Source: CAWCFV01 sp963794995 (GTDB taxonomy: Bacteria; Actinomycetota; Actinomycetes; JACCUZ01). Taken from it: DNA of 64,000 nucleotides. Within the stretch, counting starts at the first letter, position 1; each line of letters starts with the position of its first letter. The DNA lies in contig CAWCFV010000002.1 in assembly GCA_963794995.1 (NCBI GenBank), forward strand, positions 3,162,001 through 3,226,000, in the 5' to 3' direction. Both the position numbers and the translations under genes were made by a program. Of this stretch, positions 35,008 through 45,587 are shown piece by piece. The notes under the pieces are model-generated. The model worked only from the letters and a program-made list of their open reading frames with translations, did not search any database and had not been told where the DNA came from.

Positions 35008-35442
35008 GGCCTCGGCGCGCTCGGGGAGCCCCGGGAACGCCGTGCTCGCACCCCGCCACCGGGACGCCGCCACCGCCGCGTCGGCGAGGCCGCGCGCCGC
35101 GTAACGACGGAGGTCCGCGTCCAGGTCGGCGACCGCGTCGGCCCACACCACGGCCGCGCGCTCCTCCAGCAAGGTCAGCAGCCGGCGTGCGTCCGCCGCG
35201 GACCGGACCGGGAAGGGCAGCGCGTACGACCCCGCGGGGGGCACCGGGGTGCCGCGCTGTTGCTCGACGAGGGCCACCAGCTCGGCCCGGCGGGCGCGGT
35301 GAGCGGTCCAGCCGCGCTCGGCCCGGTCCCGGGCCGGACCACGCAGCCGTGCCCCCGCCACGCCGTAGCCGTAGACCACGGCGTGCTCGCCGGCCAGCAG
35401 CTGCTGCAGGGCGAGCACGCCGCGGTCACCGGCCCGGCTCAT
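34990..35442 (-). CDS. DUF4439 ferritin-like domain protein
   Basis: A 150-residue helical protein beginning MSRAGDRGVLALQQLLAGEHAVVYGYGV, which is the start of the DUF4439 four-helix fold (E-H-x-x-x-Y pattern like ferritin-type carboxylate/His ligands). ATG 35442 overlaps the stop of the upstream lipoprotein (ATGA). The two sit divergent from rimP. Molecular role unknown. Confidence 0.75.
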   Translation of the reverse strand: MSRAGDRGVLALQQLLAGEHAVVYGYGVAGARLRGPARDRAERGWTAHRARRAELVALVEQQRGTPVPPAGSYALPFPVRSAADARRLLTLLEERAAVVWADAVADLDADLRRYAARGLADAAVAASRWRGASTAFPGLPERAEASADGP

Positions 35443-35954
35443 GCCCGGTCCCCGAGCAGGCGGACGTGCGTGGTCTCGCAGGCGGCCAGCGACGCGAGCA
35501 GGCGGGCCAGGTCCGGCCCCGCCCGCAGCAGCTGCCGGGTCCGCCGGTCCGCGGCCGTCCGCTCGAGGCCGGCCAGCCATTCCAGCGTGCCGGCGGGTGA
35601 GGTGGGCACCACGGGTGGGGGCGGCGAGGCCGACGTCGGGCCGGGTGCCGACGGCGTCGTGGCCGCGGTGGCCGGGTCGGCCACCGGGCCGCGCAGCGCC
35701 GCGACGTGGGCGCGGTGCTCGGCCGCGAGAGGCGCCAATCTCTGCTCGAGCGCGGGGAAGGCGGCGGCCGCGGCCGCGTAGGCCGACACCAGCTCGCGCA
35801 CCTCGGTCGCGACCCGGGTGCGCAGGCGCAGGTCGGGATCGGGTCGCGGCGGCGTCCCGTCGACGGACGGCAGGCAGCCGGTGAGGGCGAGCGCGCCGGC
35901 TCCGGCGAGCACGCTGCGGCGCGACGGCGGCTCCTCGCGCTGGTCGGCCGCCAC
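35439..35954 (-). CDS. Putative lipoprotein paired with DUF4439 protein
   Basis: A 171-residue exported protein. GTG 35954 gives a short N-region with twin arginines (SRRSVLAGAGALALTGC), so it may use the Tat route; the lipobox is LTGC. The remainder is helical, Ala-rich, with a Pro/Ser linker (about 100-125) and ends in CETTHVRLLGDRA, resembling the second half of a ferritin-like bundle. It is co-translated with the DUF4439 gene; the two may form a complex. Function unknown. Confidence 0.72.
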   Translation of the reverse strand: MAADQREEPPSRRSVLAGAGALALTGCLPSVDGTPPRPDPDLRLRTRVATEVRELVSAYAAAAAAFPALEQRLAPLAAEHRAHVAALRGPVADPATAATTPSAPGPTSASPPPPVVPTSPAGTLEWLAGLERTAADRRTRQLLRAGPDLARLLASLAACETTHVRLLGDRA

Positions 35955-35984
35955 GGCGGGAATGATCGCACGAGGCCGACCGGC

Positions 35985-35990
35985 TACTCT
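35985..35990 (+). promoter_or_regulatory. Candidate rimP-nusA promoter -10
   Basis: TACTCT about 74 nt before the rimP ATG; the start point would be near 35997 and the leader holds GAGGAGG just before the start. The -35 is weak. Confidence 0.4.
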
Positions 35991-36063
35991 CGACCTGCCG
36001 GGCCGCCGCTCACGGCCGCGCGCCGGCACCGCACCACGACAACAGCACAGCGAGGAGGTCCTG

Positions 36064-36582
36064 ATGGGCAAGGCGTCGGACCGTGACTCGCTGCTCACGC
36101 TGCTCTCGCCGGTGGTGTCGGCCCAGGGCCTGGACCTCGAGGACGTCACCGTCACGCCGGCCGGCAAGCGCCGTCTGCTGCGGGTGGTCGTCGACCGGGA
36201 CGGCGGGGTCGGCCTCGACACCGTCGCGGCCGTCAGCACCGCGGTCGCCGCGGCGCTCGACGACACCGACGCGATGGGCGCCACGCCGTACGTCCTCGAG
36301 GTGACCTCGCCCGGCGTCGACCGGCCGCTGCGCGAGCCGAGGCACTGGGCGCGGGCCCTGACCCGGCTGGTCAGCGTGTCGACGCGCGAGGGCACCTCGC
36401 TCACCGGGCGCCTGGTGGTCGTCGACACGGCCGGGATCGGGATCGAGACCGACGGCGCGGTCACCCGGCTGGGCTGGGACCGGGTGTCGAGCGGCCGGGT
36501 GCAGGTCGAGTTCAACCGGTCGTCCGGCGCCGCCGGTGACGCCGGCCCCGGCGATGCCGGCAGTGGCGACGAGGAGGGCTGA
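36064..36582 (+). CDS. rimP: Ribosome maturation factor RimP
   Basis: A 172-residue protein for 30S subunit assembly. The N-terminal domain carries GLDLEDVTV and the family signature LEVTSPGVDRPL; the C-terminal SH3-like domain follows (about 95-155). The last 20 residues are an acidic Gly/Ala/Asp tail. GAGGAGG lies just before ATG 36064. First gene of the rimP-nusA-ylxR unit; nusA starts 3 nt after its stop. Confidence 0.93.
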   Translation: MGKASDRDSLLTLLSPVVSAQGLDLEDVTVTPAGKRRLLRVVVDRDGGVGLDTVAAVSTAVAAALDDTDAMGATPYVLEVTSPGVDRPLREPRHWARALTRLVSVSTREGTSLTGRLVVVDTAGIGIETDGAVTRLGWDRVSSGRVQVEFNRSSGAAGDAGPGDAGSGDEEG

Positions 36583-36585
36583 ACC

Positions 36586-37599
36586 GTGGACATCGACATG
36601 AGCGCGCTGCGCGGGCTCGAGCGTGAGAAGGAGATCTCCTTCCCGCTCCTCGTCGAGGCCATCGAGTCGGCCCTGCTCATCGCCTACCAGCGCACCGAGG
36701 GGCACCTGCCCAAGGCACGGGTCGAGCTGGACCGCAAGAACGGGCACGTGACCGTCTGGGCGGCCGAGACCGACGACGAGGGCAACGTCCTGCGCGAGTT
36801 CGACGACACCCCGACCGGCTTCGGCCGGATCGCGGCCACGACCGCCAAGCAGGTCATCCTCCAGCGGCTGCGCGACGCCGAGGACGAGCAGACCTTCGGT
36901 GAGTTCTCCGGCAAGGAGGGCGACATCGTCAGCGGCGTGGTGCAGCAGGGCCGCGACCCGCGCAACGTCTACGTCGACCTCGGCCGGATCGAGGCCGTGC
37001 TGCCGCCGCCCGAGCAGGTCCCGGGGGAGAAGTACGAGCACGGCCTGCGGCTGCGCTGCTACGTCGTGCAGGTCCGCAAGGGGGCTCGCGGTCCGTCGAT
37101 CGTGCTGTCGCGCACCCACCCGAACCTGGTGAAGAAGCTGTTCGCCCTCGAGGTGCCCGAGATCGCCGACGGCACCGTCGAGATCGCCGCCATCGCGCGC
37201 GAGGCGGGGCACCGGTCCAAGATCGCGGTCCGCTCGCACCGCAGCGGCGTCAACGCCAAGGGGTCCTGCATCGGGCCGATGGGCTCCCGGGCCAGGGCCG
37301 TGATGGCCGAGCTGCACGGCGAGAAGATCGACATCGTCGACTGGTCGGAGGACCCGGCCAGGTTCCTCGCCGAGGCGCTGCAGCCCGCCAAGGTGAGCCA
37401 GGTCGTGATCGTCGACTCCGCGGCCCGCTCGGCGCAGATCATCGTGCCGGACTACCAGCTCTCGCTGGCCATCGGCCGCGAGGGGCAGAACGCCCGGCTG
37501 GCCGCCCGGCTCACCGGCTGGCGGATCGACATCCGCCCCGACGTCGTGGCCGGGCCGCCCTCCGGCCGGGCCCCGGAGCCCGGCACCACCCCGGAGTGA
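36586..37599 (+). CDS. nusA: Transcription termination/antitermination factor NusA
   Basis: A 337-residue NusA of the short actinobacterial form: N-terminal RNAP-binding domain (about 1-105), S1 domain (about 110-180, GDIVSGVVQQGRDPRNVYVDL), KH1 and KH2 (about 180-325, with IGREGQNARLAARLTGW). The C-terminal acidic repeats of Proteobacteria are absent. GTG 36586 is 3 nt after rimP, with GAGGAGG inside the end of rimP. Stop overlaps ylxR. Confidence 0.96.
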   Translation: MDIDMSALRGLEREKEISFPLLVEAIESALLIAYQRTEGHLPKARVELDRKNGHVTVWAAETDDEGNVLREFDDTPTGFGRIAATTAKQVILQRLRDAEDEQTFGEFSGKEGDIVSGVVQQGRDPRNVYVDLGRIEAVLPPPEQVPGEKYEHGLRLRCYVVQVRKGARGPSIVLSRTHPNLVKKLFALEVPEIADGTVEIAAIAREAGHRSKIAVRSHRSGVNAKGSCIGPMGSRARAVMAELHGEKIDIVDWSEDPARFLAEALQPAKVSQVVIVDSAARSAQIIVPDYQLSLAIGREGQNARLAARLTGWRIDIRPDVVAGPPSGRAPEPGTTPE

Positions 37600-37856
37600 G
37601 CGGGCCGGTCCGTACCTGTGTCGGCTGCCGGCAGCGGGCCGCGGCAGCCGACCTGCTACGGGTGGTGGCCGCCGACGGCGCGGTGCAGCCCGACCCGGCG
37701 CACCGGCTTCCCGGCCGCGGGGCACACCTTCACCCGACCGTGGCCTGCCTCGACCTCGCCGAGAAGCGGCGCGCCTTCCCGCGCGCGCTGCGCGTGACGC
37801 CCCCGCTGGACGCGTCCGCCGTCCGCGCCCACGTGGAGTCGCTGGGTCAGCACTGA
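37596..37856 (+). CDS. ylxR: YlxR (DUF448) RNA-binding protein
   Basis: An 86-residue protein starting at GTG 37596 (GTGA overlap with nusA). It has the YlxR signature RTCVGCRQR at the start and PGRGAHLHPTVACL in the middle, then a basic ALRV region. YlxR proteins bind RNA, act as nucleoid-associated regulators, and normally lie between nusA and infB. Here infB is 3.2 kb further on. Confidence 0.92.
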   Translation: MSGPVRTCVGCRQRAAAADLLRVVAADGAVQPDPAHRLPGRGAHLHPTVACLDLAEKRRAFPRALRVTPPLDASAVRAHVESLGQH

Positions 37857-37865
37857 GTGCGCGGC

Positions 37866-37871
37866 TAGGCT
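37866..37871 (+). promoter_or_regulatory. Leaderless promoter -10 of the phosphotransferase gene
   Basis: TAGGCT ends exactly 6 nt before GTG 37878. No Shine-Dalgarno is present. Confidence 0.55.
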
Positions 37872-37877
37872 CCTCGC

Positions 37878-38438
37878 GTGCCAGGGCGACGGGGCGGCAT
37901 CATCCTGCTCAACGGCGCGTCCAGCTCCGGCAAGAGCAGCGTGGGCCGGGCCCTTCTCCCGCTGCTCGCCGACCCCTGGTTCCTCGTCCCCGTGGATGCG
38001 ATCAGCGCCATGCGCTCCACGACGCACACGCAGGCTCTCGGCGCCGAGGAGCTCGGCGAGGTGCTGACCCGGACCCGACGTGGCTACCACCGTGCCGTGG
38101 CTGCGCTGGCCTCCGTGGGCAACGACGTGATCATGGACTACCCGCTGAGCGAGCGGTGGCGCGTCGACGACCTGCTCGTCGTGCTGGACGGCTACGACGT
38201 GACCCTGGTCGAGGTCCGTTGCTCGGAGGAGGAGCTCGATCGACGTGAGCGGCGCCGGGGCGACCGCCCCGCGGGGCTGGCCACCTCCCAGACGGCGACC
38301 GTCCACGCACACGGCGACTTCGACATCGCCGTGGACACGACGAACGACAGTCCCGAGGCCTGTGCGCGGACGATCGCTCACCGGCTCGACCTGGTCCCGT
38401 CGCCCAAGGCGTTCGACCGGCTGCGCCGGGGCCGCTGA
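37878..38438 (+). CDS. Chloramphenicol phosphotransferase-like P-loop kinase
   Basis: A 186-residue P-loop protein with Walker A NGASSSGKSS (about 13-22), a DAI aspartate block near residue 36 and a late ERRRGDR lid. The sequence follows the chloramphenicol 3-O-phosphotransferase (CPT) family, which phosphorylates the drug hydroxyl; many relatives act on unknown small molecules, so resistance is not assured. It starts the block inserted between ylxR and infB. Confidence 0.82.
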   Translation: MPGRRGGIILLNGASSSGKSSVGRALLPLLADPWFLVPVDAISAMRSTTHTQALGAEELGEVLTRTRRGYHRAVAALASVGNDVIMDYPLSERWRVDDLLVVLDGYDVTLVEVRCSEEELDRRERRRGDRPAGLATSQTATVHAHGDFDIAVDTTNDSPEACARTIAHRLDLVPSPKAFDRLRRGR

Positions 38439-38536
38439 CCGCGCCGCCCACCGACAGCCCGCGGGTCGGCAGGTCGGAAGCCCCGATCCGCTGTCATGCC
38501 GCGGAGCACGTTGTGGATGAAGGTTCCGGGGGGCCG

Positions 38537-38564
38537 TTGCGGGAGTAGACTTCGAACATATGTT
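38537..38564 (+). promoter_or_regulatory. Promoter of the DUF222/HNH gene
   Basis: TTGCGG (38537-38542) and TATGTT (38559-38564) are 16 bp apart. The -10 lies inside the SOS box, so LexA binding would block the promoter. A TAGACT at 38546-38551 is an alternative -10. Confidence 0.5.
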
Positions 38565-38567
38565 CGA
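38552..38567. promoter_or_regulatory. SOS box (LexA operator)
   Basis: TCGAACATATGTTCGA is a perfect 16-bp palindrome and fits the actinobacterial LexA consensus TCGAAC-N4-GTTCGA. It lies 25 nt before the start of the DUF222/HNH gene. Confidence 0.85.
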
Positions 38568-38591
38568 GCCGGACCGGCCGGGAGGTGCAGG

Positions 38592-40154
38592 GTGCGGGAC
38601 ACTCGGTCGACGGCGGGCAGCGCCGCCGGGGACGCCGTCGCCGCCCTCGACCTGCTCATGACGACCGAGCCGGACCCTCCGCCCGACCCGCTGGCCGCCC
38701 TCCTCCCCGCCGGGGGGCCGGCAACCGGCCGGCCCGCGGTGCGTCGGGGCGGGCCGGTGGACCTCGAGACGGGGCCGCCTGGGCCACAGCTCGCCGCGCT
38801 GCTCGACGAGACCGACCTGGATCGCGTCCCGGACGACCAGGTGGTCGCCGCTGCGGTCGCGGCGGCCCGCTTGGAGGCGTGGGCGGCCGCGCGCAAGCTC
38901 AGCGCTACCGCCGCCCTGGTCGCGCGGGCGGCCGGCTGGCGCGGGGTTGCCTGCGACGGGCAGTCGGTCCCGGGACGCACCGTGGCCGCGTCGCGGATCG
39001 CCGCCCACGAGCTGGGCGCCGCCCTCGACCTCTCGCCGCGGTCCGCTGGCAACCTGGTGCACCTCGCGCTGGACCTTGCCCGGCTGCCGGTGACCCGGGC
39101 AGCCCTGGCCGAGGGGCTGGTCGACCTGCCGAAAGCCCGGATGGTGGCCGAGACGCTGCGCGTGCTCGACCCCGGCGCCGCCCGCGAGGTCGAGGCAAGA
39201 GCAGTGCCGACCGCCGCCGGCCGGACCTGGGCGCAGCTGCACGACACCCTTCGGCGCGCCGTGGTGCGGGTCGACCCAGCCGCGGCGGCCGAGCGGCGGC
39301 GCCGCAGCCTGACCGACCGCAGGGCCGAGCGGTTCCCGCTGCCCGACGGCATGGCCGGCCTCACCTGGACCGACGCTGCCGAGACGGTCGACTCCTTCTG
39401 GACCTGGCTCACCGCCACCGCGGAGGCCGCCCGGGGCCCGGGCGACGCCCGCACCCTCGACCAGACCCGCGCCGACGTGCTGGGCGACCTCGGTCGCCTC
39501 GGCCTCGACGAGGACACCACCCACCCCGACCTCCCGGACGGCCCTGACCATTCCGACGGCCCTGACCATCCCGACGGCCCGGACGCCCGACCTTCGGGGC
39601 GGGGCCGGCCTGGTCGGCTGCCGGTCCGGCACGGCCGACGCCCGCACGTCCAGGTGGTGGTCGGCGTCGGCACCCTGCTCGAGCTCGACGACAGTCCCGG
39701 CGAGCTGGTCGGCTACGGCCCGGTCACCGCCGACGTCGCCCGCCGGATCGCTGCCGAGGGCACCTGGCGGCGGGTCCTCGCCGATCCGCGCACCGGCCGG
39801 TTCGACGAGATGTCGGCCTCCACCTACGAGCCGCCGCAGGACCTGCGGGACCACGTCCTCGGCCGCGACCGCACCTGCCGGGGTCCCGGCTGCCGCATGC
39901 CGGCGAGCCGGTGCGATCTCGACCACCGAGTCCCGCACCCGCGCGGGCCGACCTCACCGGACAACCTCTACGCCGCGTGCCGGGGGTTCCACGAGGACAA
40001 GACGCTCACCGACACCACGGTCACCGACGACGGCGCCGGCGGGCTGTCCGTGACCTACCCGAGCGGGCGTACCTACCGGCGCGCGGCCGACCCCGTGCTC
40101 GACGACCCGCGCGACGACCTGCTCGACGACCTGCTCGACGTCCCGCCCTACTGA
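38592..40154 (+). CDS. DUF222/HNH endonuclease-domain protein (13E12 repeat family-like)
   Basis: A 520-residue protein; GTG 38592 follows GGAGG by 6 nt. Residues about 60-360 form the helical DUF222 domain (LARLPVTRAALAEGLVDLPK). The C-terminal HNH nuclease is at about 430-475: CRGPGCRMPASRCDLDHRVP, then DNLYAACRGFHEDK, giving two zinc-type cysteine pairs and the DH catalytic pair. This is the actinobacterial 13E12-type family, often multicopy and thought mobile. A consensus SOS box precedes it, and 13E12 genes are reported LexA-regulated in M. tuberculosis. The role in DNA damage is unknown. Overlaps the convergent YczE-like gene by 7 bp. Confidence 0.9.
   Translation: MRDTRSTAGSAAGDAVAALDLLMTTEPDPPPDPLAALLPAGGPATGRPAVRRGGPVDLETGPPGPQLAALLDETDLDRVPDDQVVAAAVAAARLEAWAAARKLSATAALVARAAGWRGVACDGQSVPGRTVAASRIAAHELGAALDLSPRSAGNLVHLALDLARLPVTRAALAEGLVDLPKARMVAETLRVLDPGAAREVEARAVPTAAGRTWAQLHDTLRRAVVRVDPAAAAERRRRSLTDRRAERFPLPDGMAGLTWTDAAETVDSFWTWLTATAEAARGPGDARTLDQTRADVLGDLGRLGLDEDTTHPDLPDGPDHSDGPDHPDGPDARPSGRGRPGRLPVRHGRRPHVQVVVGVGTLLELDDSPGELVGYGPVTADVARRIAAEGTWRRVLADPRTGRFDEMSASTYEPPQDLRDHVLGRDRTCRGPGCRMPASRCDLDHRVPHPRGPTSPDNLYAACRGFHEDKTLTDTTVTDDGAGGLSVTYPSGRTYRRAADPVLDDPRDDLLDDLLDVPPY
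39537..39584 (+). repeat. 18-bp tandem repeat in the DUF222/HNH gene
   Basis: About 2.7 copies of GACGGCCCTGACCATTCC encode a DGPDHS/DGPDHP linker between DUF222 and the region before HNH. In-frame unit, so length may vary. Confidence 0.65.
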
Positions 40155-40831
40155 CGCCCCGGCGCCGGCGCCGGTGCGCGCGGCGCGACGGTGAGGCGCG
40201 GGAGCAGCGGCTGCACCAGCGGGCCGATGGCCACCGCGTACAGCACCGTGGCCATGCCGAGGGTGCCGCCGAGCAGCCACCCGGTCGCGACGACCACCAC
40301 CTCGATCAGGGTCCGGACCAGCCGCACCGACCCACCCGTCCGGGCGACGAGCCCGGTCATCAGGCCGTCCCGCGGACCAGGGCCGAGCCGGACGCCGATG
40401 TACGACGCGGTCGCCACCGCGTTCAGCACGATGCCCACCGGCACGAGCAGCACGCGGGCCGCCGTGACCTCCACCGACGGGATCACCGCGAGCGCCGCGT
40501 CGACCGAGAGCCCGATCACGACGACGTTGCTCACGGTGCCCAGGCCGGGACGTTGCCGGAGCGGGACCCAGAGCAGCAGCACCAGCGCGCCGACCGCTGC
40601 GGACACCAGCCCCAGCGACCCGCCGAGGGTGCGGCTGATGCCCTGGTGCAGCACGTCCCACGGCATGACGCCCAGCTCGGCCCGGACCAGCAGCGCCATC
40701 GACAGGCCGTACAGCACCAGCCCGGCGTAGAGCTGGACCAGCCTGCGGCCGAGCCGCCGCGACCCGACGGCCGGAGGCACCGCGGGTGCCGCGGGCCCGG
40801 CGGGGGTGACGTCGGCTGCCATGAGGTCCAT
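40148..40831 (-). CDS. YczE/YitT-like integral membrane protein
   Basis: A 227-residue membrane protein with about five or six segments. Landmarks are LYAGLVLYGLSMALLVRAELGVMPWDVLHQG and the PGPRDGLMTGL loop, typical of the YczE/YyaS group of unknown function, linked in some hosts to secondary metabolite export or membrane regulation. ATG 40831 (MDLMAADV) is chosen; ATG 40822 is an alternative. The reading frame stays open far upstream through infB antisense, but only this part is protein-like. Confidence 0.82.
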   Translation of the reverse strand: MDLMAADVTPAGPAAPAVPPAVGSRRLGRRLVQLYAGLVLYGLSMALLVRAELGVMPWDVLHQGISRTLGGSLGLVSAAVGALVLLLWVPLRQRPGLGTVSNVVVIGLSVDAALAVIPSVEVTAARVLLVPVGIVLNAVATASYIGVRLGPGPRDGLMTGLVARTGGSVRLVRTLIEVVVVATGWLLGGTLGMATVLYAVAIGPLVQPLLPRLTVAPRAPAPAPGRQ

Positions 40832-40888
40832 GGTGCGGTGGCCGCCCGCCGGGAGGGTCGCCGGGGTGCCGTCCGGCGCCGAGCGCGT

Positions 40889-40894
40889 TAGGAT
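40889..40894 (+). promoter_or_regulatory. Candidate infB promoter -10
   Basis: TAGGAT about 200 nt before infB; it would make a leader of about 190 nt containing a hairpin and three mini-ORFs. No good -35. Confidence 0.35.
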
Positions 40895-40914
40895 GGCCAG
40901 GACCGCGAGCAGAC

Positions 40915-40932
40915 CCGCGCCCTCAGGCGCGG
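40915..40932 (+). promoter_or_regulatory. Stem-loop in the infB leader
   Basis: Perfect 7-bp stem CCGCGCC/GGCGCGG with CTCA loop, about 20 nt downstream of the candidate -10. It could be an attenuator or an mRNA-stabilising hairpin at the leader start. Confidence 0.45.
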
Positions 40933-40995
40933 TTGACGCACGCCCGCGGTGCCAGCAGAGCACGACCGTCCCCGTCGGAAGCGAGTCGAAGCGCC

Positions 40996-41041
40996 ATGAG
41001 CACCCGATGAGCACGCACCCATGAGTGCCCCCGTGCAGTAA
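40996..41041 (+). other. Three ATGA-linked mini-ORFs in the infB leader
   Basis: Mini-ORFs of 4, 5 and 6 codons follow one another: MSTR (40996-41010), MSTHP (41007-41024) and MSAPVQ (41021-41041). Each stop overlaps the next ATG as ATGA. The last stop lies 51 nt before the infB GTG. No strong Shine-Dalgarno precedes the first. They arise from a degenerate ATGAGCAC repeat and may be chance or a leader regulating IF2 synthesis. Confidence 0.35.
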
Positions 41042-41092
41042 CGACGGTCCGTCGCCGGTCACGATCCGGCCCGGACCTAGACAAGGAGAGAT

Positions 41093-43882
<2,790 letters not shown>

Positions 43883-43912
43883 CGAGCAAGGTCCAGGGGC
43901 AGGTGTGCTGAG

Positions 43913-44230
43913 GTGTTCATCGGCGGGATGTCCCTGGACCTGCTGCTCGGCGACGTGCGGTCGCTGAAGCAGAAGCGTTCGCTCGTGCGTCCCCTGGTCG
44001 CCGAGCTGCGCCGGAAGTACGACGTGAGCGCGGCGGAGGCAGGTCACCTCGACCTGCACCGGCGCGCCCTCGTCGGGGTGGCCGTGGTCGCGGCGGACCG
44101 TGCGCACTGCGTCGACGTGCTCGACGCGTGCGAGCGGTGGGCGGCGTCGCGGCCGGAGATGGACCTGCTGTCGGCTCGACGGCAGCTGTTCAGCGGAACC
44201 GACGAGTCATCGACCGAAGGAGACGAGTAG
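43913..44230 (+). CDS. ylxP: YlxP/DUF503-family protein
   Basis: A 105-residue protein starting at GTG 43913 (VFIGGMSLDLLLGDVRSLKQKR), the DUF503 N-terminal signature. These small ferredoxin-fold proteins are found between infB and rbfA in many Gram-positives and may bind RNA or ribosomes. rbfA begins 2 nt after its stop. Confidence 0.9.
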   Translation: MFIGGMSLDLLLGDVRSLKQKRSLVRPLVAELRRKYDVSAAEAGHLDLHRRALVGVAVVAADRAHCVDVLDACERWAASRPEMDLLSARRQLFSGTDESSTEGDE

Positions 44231-44232
44231 CC

Positions 44233-44721
44233 GTGGTGGACGTCGCGCGGGCGCGCAAGCTGGCCGACCGGATCAAGGTCGTGGTCGCCGAGACGCTGGA
44301 GATGCGGGTCAAGGACCCGCGGCTCGGCTTCATCACCATCACCGACGTCCGGCTCACCGGTGACCTCCAGCAGGCCACCGTCTTCTACACCGTGCTGGGC
44401 GACGACACCGAGCGGGCGGAGACGGCAGCCGCGCTGGAGAGTGCCAAGGGCGTCCTGCGCTCGGAGGTCGGGCGACAGACCGGCGTCCGGCACACGCCGT
44501 CGCTGGCGTTCGTCGCCGACGCGGTTCCCGAGACGGCCGCGCACATCGAGGACCTGCTCGCCAAGGTCGCCGTCGCCGACGCCGAGGTCCACCGCGCCGC
44601 CTCCGGGGCCACGTACGCCGGCGAGGCCGACCCCTACCGGGTGCCGCGCACCGACGCCGAGGCCGACGACGAGGCCGCTGGCGACGAGGCCGCCGGCGAC
44701 GAGGGCACCGCGTCCGTATGA
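44233..44721 (+). CDS. rbfA: Ribosome-binding factor A
   Basis: A 162-residue factor with a single KH-like domain (about 1-115), including ARARKLADRIKVVVAE, DPRLGFITITDV and the HTPSLAFVAD strand. It helps mature the 16S 5' end and 30S subunit. An acidic repeated tail (DEAAGDEAAGDEG) ends the protein. GTG 44233 is first of two tandem GTG codons; AAGGAG lies 10 nt upstream. Stop overlaps truB (ATGA). Confidence 0.94.
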   Translation: MVDVARARKLADRIKVVVAETLEMRVKDPRLGFITITDVRLTGDLQQATVFYTVLGDDTERAETAAALESAKGVLRSEVGRQTGVRHTPSLAFVADAVPETAAHIEDLLAKVAVADAEVHRAASGATYAGEADPYRVPRTDAEADDEAAGDEAAGDEGTASV

Positions 44722-45584
44722 CGGCCGACGGCCTGGTGGTCGTCGACAAGCCCGGCGGCCTCACCTCGCACGACGTGGTCGCCCGGGTCCGGCGTCTCGC
44801 CGGCACCCGCAGGGTCGGCCACGCGGGAACCCTCGACCCGATGGCCACCGGCGTGCTCGTGCTCGGCGTCAACCGCGCGACGCGCCTGCTCGGTCACCTC
44901 GCGCTGACCGAGAAGGCGTACGACGCCACGGTCCGGCTGGGCGCCGCGACCGTCACGGACGACGCCGAGGGTGACGTCGTCGCGACCGCCGACGCGTCGG
45001 GGGTCGCCGAGGACGAGGTCCGGGCGGGCGTGCTCGCCCTCACCGGCCCGATCGCCCAGGTGCCGTCGGCCGTGAGCGCGGTGAAGATCGACGGCAAGCG
45101 GGCCTACAAGCGGGTGCGCGAGGGGGAGGACGTCGTCCTGCCGGCGCGACAGGTCACCGTGCGGAGCTTCGAGGTGCTGGCCGTCCGCCGCGACGCGGCC
45201 GTCCTCGACGTCGACGTGCGCGTCGAGTGCTCCAGCGGGACGTACGTCCGGGCACTGGCCCGTGACCTGGGTGCCGGACTCGGGGTCGGCGGCCACCTCA
45301 CCGCCCTGCGTCGCACCCGGGTCGGTCCGTACGCCCTGGATGTCGCGCACACGCTCGACCAGCTCGCCGACGACCTCGTGGTCCTGCCGATCGCCGACGC
45401 GGCCCGCGCGGCCTTCCCGGCGCGCGAGCTCGACGAGGCCGCGACGACGGTCGTCTCGCACGGCGGTCCGCTGTCCGCGACCGGCGTCGCGGGACCGGTG
45501 GCCGCGTTCGCCCCGGACGGCCGGCTCCTCGCCCTGGTCGAGGACCGGGGGAGCGTCACCAGGGCGCTGGCCGTCTTCGTCTGA
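44718..45584 (+). CDS. truB: tRNA pseudouridine-55 synthase
   Basis: A 288-residue TruB. The catalytic Asp40 is in GHAGTLDPMATG; the KPxGxTSH block is at 11-18 and the RNA-binding CSSGTYVRALARDLG about 172-186. A short C-terminal PUA-like segment follows. It makes pseudouridine 55 in the T loop of tRNAs. It overlaps rbfA directly; the NrnA-type phosphoesterase often found between them is not here. Confidence 0.96.
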   Translation: MTADGLVVVDKPGGLTSHDVVARVRRLAGTRRVGHAGTLDPMATGVLVLGVNRATRLLGHLALTEKAYDATVRLGAATVTDDAEGDVVATADASGVAEDEVRAGVLALTGPIAQVPSAVSAVKIDGKRAYKRVREGEDVVLPARQVTVRSFEVLAVRRDAAVLDVDVRVECSSGTYVRALARDLGAGLGVGGHLTALRRTRVGPYALDVAHTLDQLADDLVVLPIADAARAAFPARELDEAATTVVSHGGPLSATGVAGPVAAFAPDGRLLALVEDRGSVTRALAVFV

Positions 45585-45587
45585 CGG

